From contig DPRS01000016.1 of the NCBI GenBank assembly GCA_003537575.1, positions 1-64,000 on the forward strand: 64,000 nucleotides of DNA. The letters run 5' to 3'. Positions 33,421 through 41,900 of this stretch are shown here, in pieces. Under the pieces are notes generated by a model. That model was not told the origin of the DNA, searched no databases, and worked only from the letters and a program-made list of their open reading frames with translations. The first letter of the stretch is position 1, and the number at the start of each line of letters is the position of its first letter. This DNA is from Oxalobacteraceae bacterium. Its GTDB lineage: Bacteria; Pseudomonadota; Gammaproteobacteria; Burkholderiales; Burkholderiaceae_D. Made by a program: the position numbers and the translations under genes.

Positions 33421-34489
33421 GTCCTGGTTTTCACTCAGCCGGGACGATCAGGCTGAAGCCCTGGAATTTGCGGCGGCCCGCACTGGTCGGCCCGCGCATT
33501 TGCTCGAAAAAGACATTTGGGTGGTCTGGGTGCTGTCTGCCATTTACGAATCCGGCTTGGCCAGCAAACTTACCTTCAAGGGCGGCACATCATTGTCCAA
33601 GGTTTACCGCATCATCGATCGGTTTTCTGAGGACGTGGATCTCACCTATGACATCCGCGAACTGGCCGCCGACCTCTTGAAGCAAGGTAACCCAATTCCC
33701 GAATCTGGCAGCCAGGAAAAGAAGATCAGCAGCGCGGTACGTCACCGCCTGCCCGACTGGATTGAGGCGACGGTCAGGCCGGTCATTGCATCGGCATTGG
33801 CGAAAGCCGGGCTAGAAGCGGGCCTAGCACTAGCAGGCAAAGATAGGGACAAGCTGATCCTCGCTTATCCGGCGGTTAAAACGGGAACCGGCTATTCAGC
33901 GCCCACAATCCAGCTGGAGTTTGGTGCCCGTGCCACGGGCGAGCCGCATCATGTCCAGCCCGTGGCTTGCGACATTGCTCCAGAAATTGAAGGCGTCACT
34001 TTTCCTGTCGCCCAACCCTTGGTGATGGCGGCAGAACGCACCTTCTGGGAAAAGGCCACCGCTGCGCACGTGTATTGCTTGCAGGGCCGACTGCGCGGCG
34101 AGCGCTATTCGCGTCACTGGTACGACTTGGCCGCCATCGCAAAAACGCCGCACTTTGCTGCGGCCTGCGCCGATCATATTTTGGCTCGAGCCGTTGCAGA
34201 ACACAAGTCAATGTTCTTCGTCGAAAAAGACGCTGCTGGAGCCAGGATCGATTACTTCGCAGCCGCCAGCGGCCAACTGCAGCTCATCCCAACGGGCGAA
34301 TCGTTAACGGCGCTCGAAAATGATTACGCCGCAATGCTGGAAGATGGTCTACTGGCGCTGAGTCAGCCGAGCTTCGCCGACATCATTGAGCAGTGCCGCG
34401 TCATTCAGGATGAAGCCAATTCGGCAGGCCATGCAGGGCGAGCTCCGCAAGGCACTGGACGAGTTGGTGGAGCAGGCAAAAAAACTTGA
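33413..34489 (+). CDS. abiEii: AbiEii nucleotidyltransferase toxin with C-terminal frameshift
   Basis: 358 aa in this frame. Nucleotidyltransferase motifs: KGGTSLSKVYRIIDRFSEDVDLTYD (GGTSLS and SEDVDL), then ERTFWEKATAAHVYC and RYSRHWYDLAAIAK. AbiE toxins modify tRNA and cause abortive infection. From about 34420 the frame runs into AGHAGRAPQGTGRVGGAGKK, a low-complexity tail. The shifted frame at 34431 reads MQGELRKALDELVEQAKKLD and ends KGY at a stop, which looks like the real C-terminus. A one- or two-base indel near 34415-34431 is therefore likely. Whether this inactivates the toxin is unclear, because the catalytic core is intact. Confidence 0.85.
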   Translation: MAESWFSLSRDDQAEALEFAAARTGRPAHLLEKDIWVVWVLSAIYESGLASKLTFKGGTSLSKVYRIIDRFSEDVDLTYDIRELAADLLKQGNPIPESGSQEKKISSAVRHRLPDWIEATVRPVIASALAKAGLEAGLALAGKDRDKLILAYPAVKTGTGYSAPTIQLEFGARATGEPHHVQPVACDIAPEIEGVTFPVAQPLVMAAERTFWEKATAAHVYCLQGRLRGERYSRHWYDLAAIAKTPHFAAACADHILARAVAEHKSMFFVEKDAAGARIDYFAAASGQLQLIPTGESLTALENDYAAMLEDGLLALSQPSFADIIEQCRVIQDEANSAGHAGRAPQGTGRVGGAGKKT

Positions 34490-35069
34490 CAAGGGTTACT
34501 GACGACGCCACGCCACGCCCCGCTGCGCAGCCAGAACTATCAAGCATTTTAGGATCGTTGCCTCACGGTGAATTTCCCGAATTACCGCTAACGATCAGTA
34601 GTTCCAATATGAATTTCATATGGAGAACTTTGATGTCCAAAAATATCTCCGCCTGCTGTGGCCAGCCGTTCGAACCGCGTCAGCAGGTTCCCGGCTAGCC
34701 TACTGCTCCTCGCCTAACGTCAGCGCGCCCGTAAGCGCCAGGTGCAGCGGACCAAGCTTCAGTCAGATTCCGACTGCCGGATCAACCAGCGCACCCCCCA
34801 GCAGGCGTGGTCGCAGCGAAATTAAAAATACTGGCACGGCTACCAAGACTCTCGCCCCAGGTACGGGTGTAACAAACCTTCGTCGGCTGAAGTTCATAAA
34901 AGCTAAAACCTCATGCTCTCTATTGCAAAAAAGAAGAGATCAATGTTGTGATTCTGAAACCAACTTCTGGTTAAATGCACAATTGCAATCAATGCAAGGA
35001 GTCGATATGATGAAGTAATTATTGATTAATCACAATGTTGTGCAAAAGAAGCGTTTTGGGGGCAATTAC
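34490..35069. other. Intergenic region before the ABC-3C operon
   Basis: No convincing gene in 580 bp. GC-rich at first, it turns AT-rich after about 34880, the likely left edge of imported DNA. A strong ribosome site AAGGAG (34997-35002) precedes a three-codon ORF, ATG-ATG-AAG-TAA, at 35007-35018, 50 bp before the first ABC-3C gene. This could be a leader peptide or the scar of a lost gene start. Confidence 0.4.
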
Positions 35070-36278
35070 ATGGTGACAGAAGACGCAAGTACAAAAATCG
35101 CCGGATATACATTTCAGTTTCAACGTGCTTTATATCGCATGTTTTCAAGCGAAAATGCCTCTACGATTATTGGCATTGAAACAGATGATGATGTAGTCGA
35201 GTTAAAACATAAACCTGATGGCTCGGTAGATGTTGTCTTCGAGCAGGATAAGAATTCGACAAAGAAAGTCGGCCAGCCATATCAAGATAGTAGTAAAAAT
35301 TTGTGGCATACCTTGCATATTTGGTTGTCCGAAATGGACAACATGAGAAGCAAGTACCAGAACATATGCTACTCACTAGTCACGAATAAAAACGTGCCCC
35401 TTCATGCATTCGCAAGTCAATTGGGAGCGGCTCTATCCGACCAAGAAATAAAACAATGTATTAAGGAGATTCGCACAAAAGCAAAAGATGCTACCGGTGA
35501 ATATGAAAAAAGTATCAAGGCAGTTGCAGCGTATGAGAACGAAAAACTGCAATTTTTGATAAAGAATCTGAAGATGATGGACAACTATGCTACCAAGTCC
35601 AATCAGCCTCCAAAAGAAGCAACGATCGAACTGTTTCAGTTGCCTGACGAGCTAAGATCAATGGGCGAGGAAATTTATCAGAGCTTATTAGGGCTGCTGG
35701 TAGATAGGTGCCAAGATGCTTGGTTAAAAAAAGAACAAATTTGGCTTACTAAATCAATATTTACAACACGCCTACGATCAGAAATCGACTCACGTAAGAT
35801 TCAGCAATACGTGGAACGTCCATTACTGAGTACTGGATTTAGGAAGTACCTACAGGAGGGGGCGAATAATCACTTATTTCTTGTGCAGCTTCATCGGGTT
35901 GGGGCAACTACTAAGTTTTGCGATCTGGCTCTTGACGATTACTGGGGTTTTTATGCCGAACGTGTTCGTTTGAGAAAAGCGGGGAAAATTTTGCCAGACG
36001 ATTGGATAAATCGAGATTATGAATTACATCGACGTTGGAGCAAAATTTCAGAAAAAACCAAAATGAGCGGATTGTATGGTGCCAATTCTGATGCACTTGA
36101 CATGGCCGTTTTGAACGAGACTATTGATGAGGGATATAAGGCAAACATTGGCAGCCATCCAACTTCATCTGCATATTTTACAGCTGGTAATTATCACGAT
36201 TTGGCTAATAGAGAAGGGGAAGCGCACTTTGTACATTGGCATTCATCATTTTGTCCAGATAACAAGAAAGATAAATAA
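35070..36278 (+). CDS. ABC-three-component system protein with restriction-endonuclease-like N-terminus
   Basis: 402 aa, ATG 35070 with GGGGG upstream (a TTG at 35022 in frame is rejected). The N-terminal about 110 residues (IAGYTFQFQRALYRMF, ETDDDVVELK, GSVDVVFEQDKNST) have the D...ExK-like pattern of Cap4/DUF4297-type nuclease domains. The rest is helical and matches the C-terminal coupling domain of ABC-3C systems (LLVDRCQDAWLKKEQIW, HRRWSKI). In such systems this protein is the effector arm joined to the SMC-like ATPase. Codon use is AT-rich compared with the host. The middle-component gene starts 8 bp later. The nuclease call is inferred from motifs. Confidence 0.75.
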   Translation: MVTEDASTKIAGYTFQFQRALYRMFSSENASTIIGIETDDDVVELKHKPDGSVDVVFEQDKNSTKKVGQPYQDSSKNLWHTLHIWLSEMDNMRSKYQNICYSLVTNKNVPLHAFASQLGAALSDQEIKQCIKEIRTKAKDATGEYEKSIKAVAAYENEKLQFLIKNLKMMDNYATKSNQPPKEATIELFQLPDELRSMGEEIYQSLLGLLVDRCQDAWLKKEQIWLTKSIFTTRLRSEIDSRKIQQYVERPLLSTGFRKYLQEGANNHLFLVQLHRVGATTKFCDLALDDYWGFYAERVRLRKAGKILPDDWINRDYELHRRWSKISEKTKMSGLYGANSDALDMAVLNETIDEGYKANIGSHPTSSAYFTAGNYHDLANREGEAHFVHWHSSFCPDNKKDK

Positions 36279-36286
36279 GGTGATAA

Positions 36287-36778
36287 ATGAACCACGGATA
36301 TATAGATACGAATCTGGTTCAGAATAGTTCTCTAGCATGCTTCATACTAACTACCTTTGTTAAAAGGTATGAGATAAACAGCGCTAGGACAAAAAAGCCC
36401 GAACTCATGAAGCTATTGCTTGTTTTGCCCATTGTATGGCATGAAGATAGTTGCAACGCTATCAAAAGCCGATTTCTTTCGACACCATTGCAAGCAGTGC
36501 TAGCAGAATGTCCAGAGATTAAGTATGAATTTGAAAAAAGATTAGGCGCATTTTCCCCTATAGCTCTGCAAGGCATTAACTTGGCGTGTGCGTCAGGGTT
36601 GTTACAAACGGTTTATGAGAATGAAACTCCTTATTTGTCTACGAATTTCGATAGATGGCCCCAAGGCAGTAAGCCGAATGAAATGCCTTCAGAAATGATC
36701 GCTGCTATTGAGCGTTTATCTGTCTGGTTCAGAGAAAAGACAACGGCACAACTCTATAGTTGTTTAATTGAAGGCTAG
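36287..36778 (+). CDS. ABC-three-component middle component
   Basis: 163 aa, no enzymatic motif, helical. It has the ordinary layout of ABC-3C middle components: N-terminal NSSLACFILTTFVKRYEI, LLLVLPIVWHEDSC, a central FEKRLGAFSPIALQGINLAC, and ends AIERLSVWFREKTTAQLYSCLI. It lies between the effector protein (8 bp upstream) and the ATPase (3 bp downstream), so all three are one operon. It is thought to bridge the ATPase and effector. Confidence 0.82.
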   Translation: MNHGYIDTNLVQNSSLACFILTTFVKRYEINSARTKKPELMKLLLVLPIVWHEDSCNAIKSRFLSTPLQAVLAECPEIKYEFEKRLGAFSPIALQGINLACASGLLQTVYENETPYLSTNFDRWPQGSKPNEMPSEMIAAIERLSVWFREKTTAQLYSCLIEG

Positions 36779-36781
36779 CCA

Positions 36782-38779
36782 ATGGAATTCCACATAGAAA
36801 AATTAATTCTTTGGCCGATTAATAAAGCTAACGAAATTCACACCTTACCATTTGAAGATGGCGTAGTTAACGTTGTGCATGGTCGTAGTAGAACCGGCAA
36901 ATCTTCTATTATCTCGATCATTGATTACTGCTTGGGCGCAGGCAGATGCACTATTCCGGTTGGGAAAATTCGCGATTCCGTCGCTTGGTATGGATTGCAA
37001 ATTAACATTAAAGGCAGGTCATTTATCGTAGCTAGAAAAACACCTGGAACTGGTTTAACTAGCAAAGAATTTTATCTGCGACCATTTGAGGATGTTATTC
37101 CAACGGATTTAGTGAGTACTCATAAAGAAGATAAATTTAAACATGCATTTAACAATTTAGTTCGGCTAACTAATCTAACGTTAAACCACGGAGAAGAGGT
37201 CGGTCAGCATGATGGGCGTCCATCGTATAGAGACCTTGCCGCGTTTAATTTTTTGCCTCAACACATTGTGGCAAATCCAAATACTTTATTTTATAAAGCC
37301 GACACATATGATCATAGGGAGCGCCTAAAAAAGGTCCTGCCCTTAGCTTTGGGTATTGTAAGTAGCGAACATCTCGCGAAAGAACGTGAAAGAGCGAGGT
37401 TGCAGCGATTGCGAGATGACCTCGCAAAGCAGCTAGAAGTAAAGAAGAGATCGATGGCTTCATGGGATGCTGAAGTAGATCTGCTTTGGGGAGTAAGTGT
37501 TGAACTTGGTTTGACAGAGGAAAGCAGTGTAAACAATGTGGCTAATCGGTTGCAGACGCTTCGTAACATAAATGATCTTTATGCTGCGGGAAAATTAACG
37601 AGCATATTACGCGTGCCGAGCTATCAATACACTAATCAGAAATATAAGGAAATAAAGGAAGAGGAAGAGACTCTGCAAGCAAAGGTAGATGACTTACGCA
37701 GAGAAATCCGTACGTATGAGAATTTGGCTCGCAGAGGAAAGGAGTTCTCAACTGCGGTTAAAGATGAACGAAATAGTGTTGTTAATCTTGGCTGGTTAAA
37801 AAGCAGAATTGGGAGTGAAAACCATTGTGTGGTTTGTGGCTCAGCATCTAATCAGTTGCAAGGCGTAATAAATAATCTTGAGGTTCAGGTCGAGAAAGTC
37901 AAAGCACTTTCTGATGTAATGTTTGAAAGCCCTATAGTGGATAAGGAAGTTGAGACCTCCAAGCAAAAGTTATCTCAGCAGCAGGAGTTGCTTCACAAAG
38001 CAAGAACTACTCGCATGCAGCTTGAGAAACTGGAAGAAGGTTCAAAAGATTCACTAAGCAAGGTGTATGTTTTACTTGGTCGAATTCAAGCACTTTTGAT
38101 GGGTATTTCTGTTATTGAAAACTCCGATGAACTTTCTCAAAAAATTGCGGGCATCGATTTAGACATTTTAGAGCTTGATAAATATTTACAAGAATCTGAT
38201 AAAAAAATTCGCGAGGAACAAGTAGATAAACGAATTAGTGGATTGATTTGGAAATATGCAAATGGTTTTGAGTTGGAAAATCGTGGATTTATCAAGCTTG
38301 ACAAAAATGAGCTTACACTTTGCTTCGATAAATCACCTGACAATAAAAAGGATAGCAAGAAGGAATATTTGTGGGAGGTCGGTAGCGGAGCTAACTGGAT
38401 GGGCTATCACATTGCCACATTTTTGGCGTTACATCAGTTTCTAGTGGAAGGCCCGGAGCAGAGTTCTCCAGTATTTAGCTTCTTGGTTATTGACCAACCT
38501 AGCCAAGTGTATTTTCCAAGTGCCAACTCAGGAGCTAATGAATTAGATGTGGAAGGCGAAAAATTCAAACAGCTAATTTCAGACCGTGACGACGATGTAA
38601 GGGCAACCAAGAAAATCTTTGAAATGCTGACGCGCGGCCTACGCGACGCGAAACATCGCTATCAGATAATTGTATTGGAGCATGCTGATCAGTCGATTTG
38701 GGGCAACTTCTCAGGCATTAATGAAGTCGCTAACTGGAAACCGAAAGGCACAGGACTGATTCCAGCTTGGTGGAACTAA
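36782..38779 (+). CDS. ABC-three-component ATPase (DUF3732-type, SMC/Rad50-like)
   Basis: 665 aa. Walker A in VVHGRSRTGKSSIISIIDYC near residues 30-45. A coiled-coil arm about 195-300 and 370-480 is broken by a CxxC hinge, NHCVVCGSASNQL, like a Rad50 zinc hook half. A C-terminal ATPase lobe holds VGSGANWMGYHIATFLALHQF (signature-like) and FLVIDQPSQVYFP (Walker B, D-E-like position as DQP). The DUF3732 C-terminus YQIIVLEHADQSIWG is present. ABC-3C ATPases are predicted sensors of invasive nucleic acid. Strongly AT-rich gene, consistent with transfer. Confidence 0.87.
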   Translation: MEFHIEKLILWPINKANEIHTLPFEDGVVNVVHGRSRTGKSSIISIIDYCLGAGRCTIPVGKIRDSVAWYGLQINIKGRSFIVARKTPGTGLTSKEFYLRPFEDVIPTDLVSTHKEDKFKHAFNNLVRLTNLTLNHGEEVGQHDGRPSYRDLAAFNFLPQHIVANPNTLFYKADTYDHRERLKKVLPLALGIVSSEHLAKERERARLQRLRDDLAKQLEVKKRSMASWDAEVDLLWGVSVELGLTEESSVNNVANRLQTLRNINDLYAAGKLTSILRVPSYQYTNQKYKEIKEEEETLQAKVDDLRREIRTYENLARRGKEFSTAVKDERNSVVNLGWLKSRIGSENHCVVCGSASNQLQGVINNLEVQVEKVKALSDVMFESPIVDKEVETSKQKLSQQQELLHKARTTRMQLEKLEEGSKDSLSKVYVLLGRIQALLMGISVIENSDELSQKIAGIDLDILELDKYLQESDKKIREEQVDKRISGLIWKYANGFELENRGFIKLDKNELTLCFDKSPDNKKDSKKEYLWEVGSGANWMGYHIATFLALHQFLVEGPEQSSPVFSFLVIDQPSQVYFPSANSGANELDVEGEKFKQLISDRDDDVRATKKIFEMLTRGLRDAKHRYQIIVLEHADQSIWGNFSGINEVANWKPKGTGLIPAWWN

Positions 38780-38962
38780 GAAAGTACGTGTATCGCAAGT
38801 TCAGGCTGCAGTTTGATCAATGCAGTCTGCCCATGCTTGGATAATAAGGCGGTGGCTATTTAAGTATTAGGCAATTTGATAAGTTCCTTTAACGCCAGGT
38901 GTCTTGTGGCTAAGTTGGCAGTCAAGTTAATTTGCAGTTCAGCCACTTTTATTCAACAGGAC

Positions 38963-41900
38963 TTAAGCAAAAAAGTGGTCTCGACTCAAACTTAGACTTT
39001 TCTTCGATTCAATTGGCTCAAAAACCAATTCTGGCAGCACCACCTCCCACTGATCGCAGCGAAGCCTAGACAGATATTCCGGCTCGGTATCTTTACTGCG
39101 CCATCTGATAATTGCGTGCACACTCGCAGAGGCGCAGTGTATGCCGGCCGGCAGTGCAAAGGCGCGGGATAAGCGACCAACCGTGCTGCCATTGCGGTCG
39201 GTGAGCTCCCACCGGTCATTCATTCGCCGAATACTCAGCGGATCGCCAACGGTCAGGGAAGCAATGGCATGATGAGCCGGGTGGGTGTCGGAGTGTCTTC
39301 CGGCAAATCCCAGATCGACCTCGCTTGGCGCCAGGCGCCTGTAGTTGCGGCGCAACTCGGCCGGAATTGCTCCGGCATCGATTGCCGCGCGCCGCTGCAC
39401 GCAAGGCGCGTCAGCCAGGCTGTCGAGTAGCGCATGCCGCTCGTGCATCTGTATCAGTGCCAGGGTTTTGCGCGCCCGCGTCATTGCGACGTAAAACAGC
39501 CGCCGTGGCGCATCCGCGTCCTCATTGTGACCAGTGCGATTCCAGTTGCCATCCAATACAGCCACATGGTCGAATTCGAGACCCTTGGCACGGTGGGCCG
39601 TCAATAGCAGCAAGCCGGTCTGCCGCCGCCGTACTTCGCGACCCCATTCCGCCAGCCATTCGACGAAATGATCAACCGGCAATTCGGCACCCGCAGTCTC
39701 TCCGGCATATTCAAGCACCGCCTCTTGCAGCAATGGCCACCATGAGCCGGGCGGCTGTCCTTGCAGCCATTCCTGGATGGTTGCCGTATCGATTAGTTTC
39801 GCATCGCGTTCCCGCAGCCAGGCAATCAACTTCTGCGTTTCACGCAGGCGCCAGAATTGCGTCATTTCCTCGTCGGCCATCTGCACTGGAATGCCATGTA
39901 ATTCGCAATAGCTGCGCACCGGCTCCAGCGATTTCCACTCCCGCGCAATCACGGCAGCCTTGCTCCAGTCCCACTCGGGGGAGAGGGCGGCCAGGCGGCG
40001 CAGTTCAAGCATGGCGACCACAGCTTGCGACAAGAGATCCCCACCGCCAGGCAGTATCTGCACGCGCCCCTCGCCGACCGGATCGATCTTGCTCCAGTCG
40101 CCGCCGCCGTCCAGCTTGCTGCGCCCCCGATCGATGACGACCGGGTGCTCGGCTTTCATGCGCAGCTTTGACGCAGCGATCACGCGGTTGGCTGCATCAA
40201 TGATGTGGCCGGTGGAGCGGTAGTTTTCCAGCAAGTAGACCGGCTTGGCGGCATAATCGGCTTCAAAGCGCCGGATGAATTCAACGGAGGCGCCATCGAA
40301 GGCATAGATGTTCTGGTCATCGTCGCCCACCGCAAACAGAGAAAGCTTGCCATCCTCATCCGAGAGGGTGCGGCCCGCCAGCGCCGAAATCAATTCATAC
40401 TGGTCTGGGCCGATATCCTGATATTCATCGACCAGGATCCAGCGAAAACCCGCGAGGAGCCTGTCCCGTTGCTCATCCGCTTCGTCCGGCGCCAGGCCGT
40501 CACCCTTGAGCAAAGCGATGGCGTCGCGCATGACTGCGTTAAAGGCATCCTTGTCCTTGACCGCCTGTTTGCGGAAACTCGTTCCAGTCAGTCGCATGGC
40601 AAAGGCGTGGCAAGTCAACACCACCACGCCCTTGGCGTCGTCGCCGATCAATGCGGCCAGGCGTTCTCGGATTTGCACTGCCGCATGCCGGTTATACGCC
40701 AGGGCGAGGATGCCGCGCGGATTTTCTCGCTTGACGCGAATCAGATACGCGATCCGATGCACCAGCACCCGCGTCTTTCCCGAGCCGGGGCCAGCGAGCA
40801 CCAGCACATTGGTTTGTTCCCGGTCATCCGCGACAATTTTCTGTTGCACGGGATTATTCAGACTGTCGACAATCGCGGTCCAGGAAGCCGGCGTAGTTTG
40901 ACGTTCCAGCTCCTTTTGTCGCTTCGGCAACCAGCGCTGCAGGAATGCCTCGCGGTTGAGCTGAAAATAGTCCATCGCCAGGCGCAAGGCATCGGCCATC
41001 GCCTCCAGCCCGCGCAGGACGTATTCGGCCATGACGTGAATCTGCACGACCTGTTCTTGGTAATGCAGCTGCAGCGGAGCAAAATCCGCTTTGACGAAGT
41101 TGCGCCGCTCCGTGCCAAGACGGATCATCATCGCCGGACGAAATACCGCCAACCCCTTGTTGAGGCGAATGACTTCCTGCTCGTGCAGCCAGAGCAGGGC
41201 CCGGTCGAGCAGCTTGGCCGTATCCTTAACATCGGCCACGAGTAAAGCATCACTGGAAATGGCCGCATGCAGCTTGCCCAGCGTAGTCTCAGCGAGCAAG
41301 TCGGTGCCGCGGGTACCTTGCGGCAGCGTGGCGAGAAGATGGTCCAGCGCCAGCTTGGCCGCGCCATGCCGCAACTGGACAGTTTTGGATAGCGCCGACC
41401 ATTCCCGCTGCAAGGTGATCTGGAGACTCTCCGCGTCGAGGCGGCGTACGCGCAGGCTGCCCATGCCCCCATCCTCGCTGCGGCCGTCCATGGCGATGCT
41501 GTTCACCAGCCGTGAAATTTTCTCGGGCAACGCGTGGGCATGGCCGGCGTCTTTCAGATGCTGTGTCGTATGCCGCAACTGCAGAAGGGATGCATCGCCC
41601 TTGTGCAGGTCGGGTGCCGCCTCGCGCAGGGCGTCAATCAGTGCAAGCTCCAGACTGATCGCTTCTTCCAGGCGCTTTTGCGAAGAACGGCTGACGCCGG
41701 CATGCACGAAGGCCGTCAGTGACGTGTCATTGCTGGCGATGCCCAATCGCTCAAGCTCGTACAACGCTGCCCGCACGCCATCGGCGGAGAGGCCGGACAC
41801 GCCCATCAATTCATCGGTCGATATGCCTTCATCCGGATCGGCCGAGATCAGTGCCTGGATGATGGCAAGGAGCTGCCGGCGATAGTCCTCAAATAACTGA

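Noticed and set aside
35022..35069. TTG start for the first ABC-3C protein
   Set aside because: No ribosome site, and the extra residues are not conserved-looking; ATG 35070 has a G-rich ribosome site.
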